Assembly: GCA_964623885.1 (NCBI GenBank)
Contig: CAZUVM010000163.1
Span: 1-31,399, forward strand
Origin: CAZUVM01 sp964623885
Lineage (GTDB): Bacteria; Verrucomicrobiota; Verrucomicrobiia; Limisphaerales; UBA8199
Direction of reading: 5' to 3'
Length of the DNA: 31,399 nt
The position numbers and the translations under genes are program-made. Below are positions 24,398-31,399 of this stretch, piece after piece; the first letter of the stretch is position 1, and each line of letters begins with the position of its first letter. The notes beneath the pieces are model-generated. The model did not search any database. It was given only the letters and a program-made list of their open reading frames with translations, and was not told the DNA's origin.

Positions 24398-25125
24398 CAG
24401 CACGCGCCTTTTCCCGAGAACACAGCCGGAACAGTGCGAAGCAAGATCCTGAAATCCAGCGCCAGGCTCTGACATTCGATGTAATGGACGTCGAGTTGCA
24501 CTTGCCCGGAGAAATCAATTTCACTGCGTCCACTCACCTGCCAGATGCAGGTGATTCCCGGCTTGGTGGCGAGGCGCCGCCGATCCGCCGGTTCGTATTT
24601 CGCCACTTCGCGCGGCACCGGAGGTCTCGGCCCTACCAGGGACATTTCACCTTTCAGCACGTTGTAAAGCTGGGGCAGTTCATCCAAGGAAAACTTGCGC
24701 AACCACTTTCCCACCCAGGTAATGCGCGGATCATGCTTCAGCTTGAACGTGACTCCCTCCTTGTGCTGGTTTTGTGCCAGCAGATCCTTCAACCGTTGTT
24801 CTGCATCCAGGCACATCGAGCGTATTTTGTACATCTTAAAGTGCCGTCCGTATCGCCCTACGCGGGTTTGGGCAAAGAATATTGGGCCGCCATCCTCAAC
24901 CCATACGGCCAGCGCAATTAAAGCGAACAGAGGCACCAGGAGAATGAGCAGAGTGACACTTACCGTGATGTCCAGCGCTCGTTTCAGGGCTGGTGTTCCG
25001 AATACGAGCCACTGGGCGCGCAATCGCTGCAAAGCCACGTGAAGCTCCAGCAGCAACCTTCCGAGCGGACTCCGCGCCGCGTCAAATCGGCGCACCAGGC
25101 ATGGTATAACAGCATCGTCAATCAT
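24397..25125 (-). CDS. Polyprenyl-phosphate sugar-1-phosphate transferase
   Basis: A 242-residue initiating transferase of the bacterial sugar transferase family (WbaP/WcaJ C-terminal type). It loads the first sugar-1-phosphate on undecaprenyl phosphate for exopolysaccharide synthesis. One membrane helix or re-entrant segment at about 52-76 (ITVSVTLLILLVPLFALIAL) is followed by the family block DGGPIFFAQTRVGRYGR, then SLDELPQLYNVLKGEMSLVG (146-165) with the catalytic Asp-Glu pair, and KPGITCIWQVSGRS. It lacks the multi-helix N-terminal half of WbaP. ATG 25125 overlaps the GT4 stop (ATGA); a TTG two codons upstream is less likely. Confidence 0.92.
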   Translation of the reverse strand: MIDDAVIPCLVRRFDAARSPLGRLLLELHVALQRLRAQWLVFGTPALKRALDITVSVTLLILLVPLFALIALAVWVEDGGPIFFAQTRVGRYGRHFKMYKIRSMCLDAEQRLKDLLAQNQHKEGVTFKLKHDPRITWVGKWLRKFSLDELPQLYNVLKGEMSLVGPRPPVPREVAKYEPADRRRLATKPGITCIWQVSGRSEIDFSGQVQLDVHYIECQSLALDFRILLRTVPAVFSGKGAC

Positions 25126-26351
25126 ATGCAAAGGGCGCCTTCGGCCTGGAGCGCGGCGCGATGGTCAACGCGGCGCTCGCAAGCCAGCCGGCGAAATAGC
25201 TTTTCCAGGGTATCCATTTGACGTCGCGAATCGTATCGCTGGACTGAGCGCAACGCCTGGCGCCCCATCCGTCGCGCACGTTCCTTGTCTGCCAAGAGTT
25301 CGTCGAGCCGCGCCGCAAAACTGCCAGTGTCGCCCCACGGAACGAGGAACCCGTTATCCCCGTCCTGCAACCATTCACGAATTCCGCCGGCGTCGAAAGC
25401 AACGACTGGCAGCCCGTACCGCATGGCTTCCGGACCCGCCAGTCCAAACGGCTCCGGCCAAAGCGAGCTCATGACGAAAGCGCTCGCCCTCAGATAATAA
25501 GAGCGCAGCTCGCTCGGCAGCACGTAGCCCTGGAATGTCACCCGCTCCTGGAGGCCTAGCCGCCGGCTCAAACCCTCACAGTGAGAGCGGTGATTCCCAT
25601 CACCAAGAATGACACAACGGAACGGATTGCGGACCTGGCTCAACGCCTTAAGCAGGACATCGACCCCTTTGCCGCGAATAATCTGACCGGCAAAAAGGAT
25701 CAGGTTCTCCGCAGAAAACGAGGTGACAAGGGTCTCGTCTTCCCAAACTTTCAAAGGAATGCATGTGTCGACTCGGGACGGGTCAAATCCATTGCCGGCC
25801 AGTTCTCTCCGGCTGTATTCGGAGTAGACAATGATATGTGCGCACTGCCGGTTCAGTTCTATCTCCCGACGTTTGCGGGAATAGCTGTTCCAGCGAATCG
25901 GAAGAGGTCCATTGCGGTTGCGTCCGAGCGTCGCCAGGCAGGGAAATACGCAGTAGCCAGACGCCGCTCGAGTGCAAATCTTGCGGGTAAAATAATTATA
26001 TTTGTAGCCACGCAGGCAGTAGAGGCTGTGATCGTGCACCATTCGAACGACCGGGCGGCGCGAGCGCAAAAGCGTTCCAATGATTTCAAGGTCGTCGATG
26101 CTGTGCAGATAAATCAAGTCCGGTTCGAAATCCTCGACTGCCGCTTCCGTCCGTTCCACCGCACGCGTGATTGGCAGGGCGTAGATCTGCTGGAACTCCG
26201 CTCTCCAACCAGCCTCATTTCGTCCGGTGTTGTTCCGATACGCCAACGCGAGGGTATGACCTCTGCGCCGCAATTCCGTGGCGGTGAGAATCAGGTTGGC
26301 TTCCGCACCGCCAAACTCGCCGAGGTGTTGATGAACGAATAGCAGTTTCAT
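25122..26351 (-). CDS. Family 4 glycosyltransferase
   Basis: A 409-residue GT-B-fold transferase, beginning MKLLFVHQHLGEFGGAEANL. The C-terminal Rossmann domain shows ILFAGQIIRGKGVDVLLKAL, then EPFGLAGPEAMRYGLPVVA, the E-x7-E motif that binds the nucleotide-sugar donor. A cysteine-rich loop in the N-terminal half (C-x16-C-x7-C-x4-C, about residues 108-139) resembles that in some exopolysaccharide GT4 enzymes. It is the first gene of the minus-strand exopolysaccharide operon. ATG 26351 is preferred, since the 11 residues further upstream to 26384 look non-conserved. The donor sugar is unknown. Confidence 0.9.
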   Translation of the reverse strand: MKLLFVHQHLGEFGGAEANLILTATELRRRGHTLALAYRNNTGRNEAGWRAEFQQIYALPITRAVERTEAAVEDFEPDLIYLHSIDDLEIIGTLLRSRRPVVRMVHDHSLYCLRGYKYNYFTRKICTRAASGYCVFPCLATLGRNRNGPLPIRWNSYSRKRREIELNRQCAHIIVYSEYSRRELAGNGFDPSRVDTCIPLKVWEDETLVTSFSAENLILFAGQIIRGKGVDVLLKALSQVRNPFRCVILGDGNHRSHCEGLSRRLGLQERVTFQGYVLPSELRSYYLRASAFVMSSLWPEPFGLAGPEAMRYGLPVVAFDAGGIREWLQDGDNGFLVPWGDTGSFAARLDELLADKERARRMGRQALRSVQRYDSRRQMDTLEKLFRRLACERRVDHRAALQAEGALCI

Positions 26352-26741
26352 ACTACTACATTCGCTACTTTCATTCATTCGCACCTGGGTTGGCTCGCCT
26401 GCGACCGCACTACACCGAAGTCATTGGGTTCACAAGCATTACCGAGCAAGACCGTAAGCGCGCAACGTCGCCGCTTAAAGTGGGTGAAGACAGCAAACGA
26501 AAATGCTCGGACACCCCAAATTGCGCGCCGGTAGGAACACACCCCATAGCCGCGCTGATATCAAAAGAGTTATCAGCTTTTGCGCCCTGAACAACAGGAG
26601 CAGGGCGGGAGTCTTCCGGGACGGTCGGCGATAAGGCGAAGTTGAGTGGCTATCGTCTTCTAAAAGCCGCCACCCGAGCAAGTAGCTTTCGGTTCTTGAA
26701 TGATCAGTTCAACGCAATTTTTATAAAGCAGCAAAGGATGT
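26352..26741. other. 390-base divergent intergenic region with hairpins
   Basis: No gene is apparent. Several stems lie in 26550-26660: GCTGATA/TATCAGC (26554-26560 with 26571-26577, followed by TTTT), CGCCCTG/CAGGGCG (26583-26589 with 26601-26607) and CGATA/TATCG (26629-26633 with 26651-26655). I cannot match them to a riboswitch. A 5-bp dyad TTGAA-N7-TTCAA (26696-26712) overlaps the -35 position of the predicted promoter. Confidence 0.5.
26696..26725 (+). promoter_or_regulatory. Possible promoter and dyad upstream of the second regulator
   Basis: -35-like TTGAAT (26696-26701), 18-bp spacer, -10-like TTTATA (26720-26725). The dyad TTGAA-N7-TTCAA covers the -35 and could be an operator. It is a weak match on its own. 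Confidence 0.35.
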
Positions 26742-27419
26742 ATGCAGAAAATTAGAGTTTTGTTAGCCGACGACCATGTTGTCGTTCGTCAGGGGTTGCG
26801 GGCACTCCTTATTTCGGAAGAAGACATTGACATCGTAGGCGAAGCCGACAATGGCCGCCAGGCCGTTCAACTGGTCAAAAAGCTTTCTCCCGACGTCGTG
26901 GTCATGGACATTGCCATGCCTGTCCTCAATGGGCTTGAAGCCACCCGGCAAATCACCAGATCGGTTCCGGCCAGCAAGGTGTTGGTTCTTTCCTCGTACA
27001 GCGACGATGAATATGTACAACAACTGACTGAAGCGGGCGCCGCCGGCTATCTGGTCAAGCAGACTGCAGCCACTGAACTGCTGAAAGCGATTCGCGAGGC
27101 GCATAAGGGCAATGCCTTCTTCAGCCCTGCTATTGCCAAACGACTACGCGACCAATGCCGTGAGGCCTTCGTTAGTGGCCAACCCGTTCGTCGCCGAACC
27201 GATTATCTTACCACCCGAGAAGCCGAGGTGCTGCAACTGATCGCCGAAGGCCGCGCCAATAAACAGATCGCTGCCGAGCTCTGCATCAGCATCAAAACCG
27301 TCGAAAAACATCGGCAGCAGGTGATGAACAAGCTCGGCATCCACGATGTTGCCGGGCTGACCCGGCACGCCATCGCCAAAGGCATCATTGAGAGCAACTC
27401 AGGGCTGGGTGCGACCTGA
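26742..27419 (+). CDS. NarL/LuxR-type response regulator (orphan)
   Basis: A 225-residue two-domain transcription regulator. The receiver domain has D10/D11 in LLADDHVVVRQGL, phosphoacceptor D56 in VVVMDIAMP, a Ser-Ser pair in VLVLSSYSDD and the Lys in YLVKQT. The LuxR helix-turn-helix covers about 150-210 (YLTTREAEVLQLIAEGRANK, then QIAAELCISIKTVEKHRQQV). ATG 26742 follows AAAGGA at a good distance. No histidine kinase is adjacent. It is the first of a run of plus-strand genes for envelope-type proteins, which are candidate targets. Confidence 0.92.
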   Translation: MQKIRVLLADDHVVVRQGLRALLISEEDIDIVGEADNGRQAVQLVKKLSPDVVVMDIAMPVLNGLEATRQITRSVPASKVLVLSSYSDDEYVQQLTEAGAAGYLVKQTAATELLKAIREAHKGNAFFSPAIAKRLRDQCREAFVSGQPVRRRTDYLTTREAEVLQLIAEGRANKQIAAELCISIKTVEKHRQQVMNKLGIHDVAGLTRHAIAKGIIESNSGLGAT

Positions 27420-27552
27420 GAATTTCATCTAATGCCGCGCGGTTGTGTGGGCCTCTTTGGGTGCTAAACCCTATGGCAACGCCCGTCTCCTGACGTACCC
27501 TGAAATTGAGGAGGAGCTGGACTCACCGGCATCTTCAAAAAACGACAGAGTT

Positions 27553-27711
27553 ATGAGCTTAGGAACTATTTTAATCATTATCCTCATCCTGGCCCTGGTC
27601 GGCGTTCTGCCAACCTGGGGCTACAGCACTTCGTGGGGCTATGCGCCTGGCAGTTTGGTCGGTTTGTTACTCGTAATCGTTATCATTCTAGCTTTGCTCG
27701 GACGCTTATGA
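27553..27711 (+). CDS. DUF3309 small membrane protein
   Basis: A 52-residue hydrophobic peptide: an N-terminal helix MSLGTILIIILILALVGVLP, a short TWGYSTSWGYAPG connector, then a second helix VGLLLVIVIILALLGRL. This is the DUF3309 pattern, often annotated as a small stress-associated membrane protein. ATG 27553 is chosen because the longer frame from 27445 adds unrelated sequence. Its stop overlaps the next gene's start (ATGA), so the two are translationally coupled. Its function is unknown. Confidence 0.85.
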   Translation: MSLGTILIIILILALVGVLPTWGYSTSWGYAPGSLVGLLLVIVIILALLGRL

Positions 27712-28097
27712 AGATCTCTGCTGTCATTCTTGCGTTGGCTTTTCTGGCCTGCGGCTGCATTGAAAGCCATCGGAAGGCCGTATACTACGCCCCGGTGCCA
27801 CCGCCCACCCCGACCTCGACCAGCCCGGACGTCAGAGTTTATTCCAACCCTGAAAGCACCCCGCCGCCCAATGTCGCCCCAGGTGATATTGCGCTGGCCA
27901 CCTCCATAAGCCAGCTACTTAAGGGCGAGTCCCACCTCGCCGGCATTTCGTCACAGGTCACCGTGAGGGTGCGAAATGGGATCGTCACCTTGAGTGGGTC
28001 GGTGCGCACAGAACAGGACCGGACCGAGATCATCAACCGGGTTTCGCAATTGCCTGGAGTTAATGAAGTTCGTGACGAACTTGGGGTCGAACGATAA
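27708..28097 (+). CDS. BON-domain lipoprotein
   Basis: A 129-residue protein. The signal segment MKISAVILALAFLACGC supplies a lipobox-like site, so it is probably a lipoprotein. A Pro-rich linker (about 30-60) is followed by one BON domain (about 62-129) ending VTLSGSVRTEQDRTEIINRV ... LPGVNEVRDELGV, the classic BON fold thought to bind phospholipid or contact the envelope. ATG 27708 overlaps the DUF3309 stop. The most similar protein in the window is the two-BON lipoprotein downstream. Confidence 0.85.
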   Translation: MKISAVILALAFLACGCIESHRKAVYYAPVPPPTPTSTSPDVRVYSNPESTPPPNVAPGDIALATSISQLLKGESHLAGISSQVTVRVRNGIVTLSGSVRTEQDRTEIINRVSQLPGVNEVRDELGVER

Positions 28098-28309
28098 CGC
28101 GCCGGCGTGCTTGGTCCCAGCTTCCACCTGGACAACAATCCTGCACTGTGAAGCGGACACCGCTCGCGCACCGTCAGCCACCGTCAGCATTTCCAACACG
28201 CTGCTCCGCTGCTCTTAGGCTTTTAGTTTCACCTGGGTTAAGACCCCATGTGCCGAACTTCTGTTCAGTCCGATATTTGTTTCAAGGAATAAAGAGGTTT
28301 CTCCATCGT

Positions 28310-29053
28310 ATGAAAACTTTCAGCATTTCCCTAACTTGCGCTTCGCTCATAGTGCTCGCCGGATGTGAGAACGAGGCCCCGTACGGAACCACTCAGACGG
28401 GAGCTTACTCGGGCGAAGTAATCTCTTCTCCCGCTCAGTATTCGAGTATAACTCCAGCCACCCATGGAGACAGTGCGACCGACAGCACATTGGCCTCTCA
28501 AATTCGGCAGGCGCTCGATACCAGCAGTGTTGCCGGCGACAGTCGTTCCATAAATGTGTCAGTTCAGAACGGTGATGTGACCCTGACCGGCACGATTCCG
28601 AGCGATTCCGAGCGCCATCAAGTCGATGATTTGGTGAGAAACACCAGCGGTGTTTCCGCTGTTTACGACCAGATGCAAACCGCTCCCGTGGCAGGCATAA
28701 CGCAAACTTACTCGCCTGCTTACAGCAGTTCGGTTCAGCCGGTGGCGCCCACAGGGCGTCCCGAAGCCTCGGGCTATGCCAATACGATGGTCACGGGCGA
28801 CATCTTCAATTTGCATGTGCAGGGCCTTAATGAAACCGACCGAACCATGGCCGAAAGGATTCTCCACGGCCTGCGGACGGATACGACGCTCAATTCCTTG
28901 CTGCCCGTCGTCAACATCACCGTCATGAATGGCAGAATCGTGCTGCAAGGCGCGGTTCAAAACGAGCAGCAGCGGCGGACCATTGCTTCGGTTATTGAAC
29001 GGGCTGCGGGTGCGGCCAATGTGGAAAATGACCTGCAGGTGGTCGGCCCTTAA
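28310..29053 (+). CDS. Two-BON-domain lipoprotein
   Basis: A 247-residue lipoprotein with the lipobox LAGC (MKTFSISLTCASLIVLAGCE) and two BON domains: about 60-125 (QNGDVTLTGTIPSDSERHQV) and about 165-245 (MNGRIVLQGAVQNEQQRRTI). Periplasmic, membrane-attached BON proteins such as OsmY guard the envelope under osmotic stress. The start at 28310 follows AAAGAGG about 12 bases upstream; the 54-residue upstream extension of the frame is not protein-like. The PRC-barrel gene follows 8 bases after its stop. Confidence 0.88.
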   Translation: MKTFSISLTCASLIVLAGCENEAPYGTTQTGAYSGEVISSPAQYSSITPATHGDSATDSTLASQIRQALDTSSVAGDSRSINVSVQNGDVTLTGTIPSDSERHQVDDLVRNTSGVSAVYDQMQTAPVAGITQTYSPAYSSSVQPVAPTGRPEASGYANTMVTGDIFNLHVQGLNETDRTMAERILHGLRTDTTLNSLLPVVNITVMNGRIVLQGAVQNEQQRRTIASVIERAAGAANVENDLQVVGP

Positions 29054-29061
29054 AGATCTCA

Positions 29062-29946
29062 ATGAGCAAACAACTGAAATTGATTATGAAAACGAAGTTA
29101 CAATTCGCATTCTGGGGAGCGGCAACGGCGATCAGTCTCGCTGCGTTTACCGCTCCGGTCGTGGCCCAGCAGGCCGCGAACACCTCAAATCCCAACAGCC
29201 TTGGCCAGGTCGCCAAGGCCAATGATGTCTATGGCAATGAAGTCATCAGTTCCGATAACCAAAAAGTCGGCAAGTTGAACAACCTCGTTGTCGATTTGGA
29301 GTCGGGACGTATCCTGTATGGAGTCGTAAACGCCAGCAAAGGACGCGTGGGCGTGGCTCCCGAAATCTTCACCAGCACGCCCACTGGGAATGATAAACAA
29401 CTGCATGCCAACGTGGATAAAGCGAAGATAGACGGCGCGCCGCAGTTTAGTAGCAATGACAAACCTGGGGAAACCGGCCAGGCGAGTTTCATTGCCCAGG
29501 TGTACCAATACTTCGGTCAAAGCCCATGGTGGCAGGGAGCCACTCCGGCTAACGAGGGCTCCTTCCACAATGTCCACAAAGCCAGCGAAGTTATTGGAAC
29601 GAAAGTTGAGGACACGAGCAATCAAACCATTGGAAAGATCAATAACCTGATGTTGGATCTGCCCGCCGGCCGCGTCGCGTTCGTGATCTTTTCGCCTGAT
29701 TCAAGTTTGAACCTTGGCGACAATCTGTATGCATTGCCACCGCAGGCAGTCACGCTTAGCGCCAACGGCAAAAACCTGGTAACCGGATTGGACCGTAGCA
29801 AATTGGCTTCGGCACCTCACTTCGCCAGCAATTCCTGGCCAAATCTCTCTGACCCGACTTTCGCCGGTCAAGTCTATCAGTACTACGGCAAGCAGGCCTG
29901 GTTCCAAAGCGGCAGTTCCACTACGCCTCAACCGACGGGTCGCTAG
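29062..29946 (+). CDS. Exported protein with two PRC-barrel repeats
   Basis: A 294-residue protein with a signal peptide (MKTKLQFAFWGAATAISLAA FTAPVVAQ, about 9-36) and two PRC-barrel-like modules: about 52-155 (DVYGNEVISSDNQKVGKLNN) and about 175-285 (EVIGTKVEDTSNQTIGKINN). Each module ends with the same short motif, AQVYQYFGQSPWWQ or GQVYQYYGKQAWFQ, showing an internal duplication. PRC-barrels are small beta-barrels found in stress and RNA-processing proteins; outside the cytoplasm their role is unclear. An ATG 24 bases inside the frame is a possible start. A strong terminator follows. Confidence 0.85.
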   Translation: MSKQLKLIMKTKLQFAFWGAATAISLAAFTAPVVAQQAANTSNPNSLGQVAKANDVYGNEVISSDNQKVGKLNNLVVDLESGRILYGVVNASKGRVGVAPEIFTSTPTGNDKQLHANVDKAKIDGAPQFSSNDKPGETGQASFIAQVYQYFGQSPWWQGATPANEGSFHNVHKASEVIGTKVEDTSNQTIGKINNLMLDLPAGRVAFVIFSPDSSLNLGDNLYALPPQAVTLSANGKNLVTGLDRSKLASAPHFASNSWPNLSDPTFAGQVYQYYGKQAWFQSGSSTTPQPTGR

Positions 29947-29972
29947 TTGACCGCATTCAGACGAATCATAGC

Positions 29973-30006
29973 CGGGCGGCTTCGAATCGGAGCCGCCCGA
30001 TCTTTT
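29973..30006 (+). terminator. Intrinsic terminator, probably bidirectional
   Basis: CGGGCGGCT (29973-29981) pairs with AGCCGCCCG (29991-29999), with extra inner pairs over an AAT loop, then TCTTTTT (30001-30007). It closes the regulator-BON-PRC set and lies tail to tail with the DUF4202 gene, whose stop codon overlaps the last T bases. Confidence 0.85.
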
Positions 30007-30620
30007 TAACTTGCCAGGCTCAGGGCCTTTTTCAGCAACTCGGTTTCTCGTGCCCCGAACTTTAGCCTTTTAGCCATTTCCTGAGCGATCGGTGTCATCT
30101 TTGGCCAGGCCTTCTTTAGAGCGCTCACCATCTTTTCCTCGGTCGTTTTCGCCGCCAGCGCGCTGAATTGCCGTTCCAGAAAGACCAGGCACAGGGCATC
30201 TTCGAGGGCACGGCTCTCCGGGTCAGCGGGAAAGCCGCGCTTCAGATTGAGCCCTTGCACGCGGCTGACCACGGCTTCGGAGTATCCAACCTCATGCAGG
30301 ATCTCGCCCGCCTTCCGGGCGTGGAATTTCCTGAGCTCCTCTCGCCAGCGCAAATAACCTGCACGGGTCATCGGATACTGTTCGCGTGGCAGCAGCCATC
30401 GACACAAATGTTGGCTTCGCGCGGCCAGGCGCAATTCCTCCGAGGCGTTCGGGCACAGCTTCAATACCCAATCGGTGAGCCAGCACGCGTAGACCAACTC
30501 ACGGGGCTTGGAACCGCCGTCGACCGTCTCCCGGTTGGGGTCCCGCGCATTCTCCTCATCGAATCGGCGGATCGCGGCGGCGAAACGCTGTGCATCCGCT
30601 GGCTGAAATTCCTGCGTCAT
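30006..30620 (-). CDS. DUF4202 family protein
   Basis: A 204-residue soluble protein of the DUF4202 family. Recognisable landmarks are FDEENARDPNRE near 20-31, ELVYACWLTDWV near 41-52, RSQHLCRWLLPREQYPMTRA near 68-87, LRWREELRKFHA near 89-100, VQGLNLKRGF, then EDALCLVFLERQF. The conserved His and Glu/Asp residues suggest an HD-domain-like all-alpha metal site, which is inference. Function is not established. It is divergent from the ClpX-like gene with 90 bases between them. Confidence 0.85.
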   Translation of the reverse strand: MTQEFQPADAQRFAAAIRRFDEENARDPNRETVDGGSKPRELVYACWLTDWVLKLCPNASEELRLAARSQHLCRWLLPREQYPMTRAGYLRWREELRKFHARKAGEILHEVGYSEAVVSRVQGLNLKRGFPADPESRALEDALCLVFLERQFSALAAKTTEEKMVSALKKAWPKMTPIAQEMAKRLKFGARETELLKKALSLAS

Positions 30621-30623
30621 GTC

Positions 30624-30651
30624 TTGGTTTGTGTCATAAATGCGCTATACT
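30624..30651 (+). promoter_or_regulatory. Predicted sigma-70 promoter for the ClpX-like gene
   Basis: -35-like TTGGTT (30624-30629), 16-bp spacer, -10 TATACT (30646-30651, five of six consensus bases). The expected leader is about 53 bases before ATG 30711. Confidence 0.5.
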
Positions 30652-30710
30652 GGCAATAGCTGTCGCCGCTGCAACAGCAGCGCGCTGTATCCTGGAGTTC
30701 AACCGAGTTT

Positions 30711-31399
30711 ATGGCCTCAACATTTCAAGCCGGACCGCCCTCGCCGGAAGATTTCCAAAGACAATTGGCGGAGTTCATGCGCCAGCATTTTCAGGCCGGC
30801 CACCGCTCCGCGCCTCAACCGGAAACCGCCGGCACCACCCCCGATAATCCGCAGCCCGCATCCAAATCCAACGAATTCGAATTCAAATACAAGCCGCGAG
30901 AAGTCAAAGCGTACCTCGACCGTTTTGTCATCAAACAGGACGAGGCAAAGAAGGTGCTCAGCGTGGCTTTGTGCGACCACTACCATCATGTGCGCCTGGC
31001 GTTAGAAGGGAAGGAGTCCCCCAATTACGCGAAGCAGAATGTCATTTTGATTGGCCCGACCGGTGTCGGCAAAACGTTCCTTATTCGCAATGCGGCCGAC
31101 TTGATTGGCGTACCGTTCGTTAAGGCGGACGCGACGAAGTTTTCCGAGACGGGCTACGTCGGGGGCGATGTGGAGAACATGGTGCGCGACTTGTTGCGGC
31201 TGGCCGGCGGAGATGTTACGCGGGCGCAGTATGGGATTATTTACATTGACGAGATCGACAAGATCGCCGCGGCCAGCAGCGTGTCGGGCCGCGATGTGAG
31301 CGGGCGCGGCGTGCAGACCAATTTCCTGAAACTGATGGAAGAAACGGAGGTTCCTGCCCGGTCGTTCAACGACCTGGCGGGCCAGATTCAGGCGATGAT
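30711..31399 (+). CDS. ClpX-like AAA+ ATPase, partial (3' end outside window)
   Basis: The first 229 codons of an AAA+ ATPase of the ClpX/HslU group; the frame is open to the window edge. Walker A GPTGVGKT is at 115-122, Walker B IIYIDE at 176-181, and the ClpX-like block FSETGYVGGDVENMVRDLLR is at 144-163. The N-terminal 60 residues are a non-conserved, Gln/Pro-rich region where canonical ClpX carries its Cys4 zinc-binding domain; no cysteine pairs are present. In other bacteria such proteins unfold substrates for a protease chamber. With the zinc domain missing, adaptor recognition must differ. Whether it binds ClpP cannot be judged because the IGF loop lies outside the window. Confidence 0.9.
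   Translation, partial: MASTFQAGPPSPEDFQRQLAEFMRQHFQAGHRSAPQPETAGTTPDNPQPASKSNEFEFKYKPREVKAYLDRFVIKQDEAKKVLSVALCDHYHHVRLALEGKESPNYAKQNVILIGPTGVGKTFLIRNAADLIGVPFVKADATKFSETGYVGGDVENMVRDLLRLAGGDVTRAQYGIIYIDEIDKIAAASSVSGRDVSGRGVQTNFLKLMEETEVPARSFNDLAGQIQAM

Noticed and set aside
28098..28309. N-terminal extension of the two-BON lipoprotein back to 28148
   Set aside because: The extension would bury the lipoprotein signal peptide, and its residues look non-coding.
1..31399. CRISPR arrays, insertion sequences, prophage or defence genes
   Set aside because: No regularly spaced direct repeats, transposase, integrase, nuclease-helicase or toxin-antitoxin pair was recognised in any frame.

Overview
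The window reads as ordinary chromosomal DNA of a Verrucomicrobiota bacterium, most likely a soil or freshwater Pedosphaera/Limisphaerales-type lineage. The lineage call rests on three things: a pseudopilin with the [20 protein letters not shown] leader and a C-terminal H-X9-D signature (2197-3063), a secreted repeat protein whose C-terminal region (GRPGVHLQSASSL ... QSFFRLLK) is of a type I associate with this phylum, and families of intergenic palindromes built from short stems with 6-nt loops. No rRNA, tRNA, transposase, phage gene or CRISPR array was seen. The lineage is an inference from style, not a database result.

Layout. 1-3100: a small unknown protein, a bacterioferritin-like protein, a four-hairpin palindromic repeat, then a minus-strand YmdB-type phosphoesterase with the pseudopilin upstream. 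3200-6200: a standalone GGQ release-factor-like protein, an unknown conserved protein, a single-domain glycogen-binding (CBM48/AMPK-like) protein, and a shortened MgtE-type transporter. 6400-8600: a second large composite palindrome, a YycJ/WalJ-like metallo-beta-lactamase-fold hydrolase and a SpoU-type RNA methyltransferase. 8600-15050 (minus): a tightly packed run of family 2 glycosyltransferase, glnE, and an unusual M1 aminopeptidase fused to a cyclophilin domain. 15290-20790: a small exported protein, a NarL-type response regulator, a secreted protein of four CBM-like repeats, and a membrane-anchored SGNH/TPR protein. 20930-22150: crcB, a DUF190 gene and the RNase P RNA gene. 22270-26350 (minus): a translationally coupled exopolysaccharide cluster (GT4, polyprenyl-phosphate sugar transferase, left-handed beta-helix protein) that runs on into a SpoIIE/PP2C phosphatase and a small unknown protein. 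26740-29950 (plus): a second orphan response regulator followed by an envelope-type set (DUF3309 membrane peptide, two BON lipoproteins, a duplicated PRC-barrel protein) ending at a good bidirectional terminator. 30000-31399: a DUF4202 gene and the start of a ClpX-like AAA+ ATPase that runs off the window.

How the genes fit together. Three units look functionally coherent: the exopolysaccharide operon with an embedded regulatory phosphatase; the response regulator plus BON/PRC envelope set; and the crcB-DUF190 pair. The GT2-glnE-M1 unit is coherent in layout but not obviously in function. The items most worth a second look are the M1-cyclophilin fusion, the modular hairpin repeats (one of which lies inside the glnE reading frame), the phosphatase inside the exopolysaccharide operon, and the CBM-like proteins that carry no catalytic domain. 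I did not find a defence system or another clearly undescribed multi-gene system.
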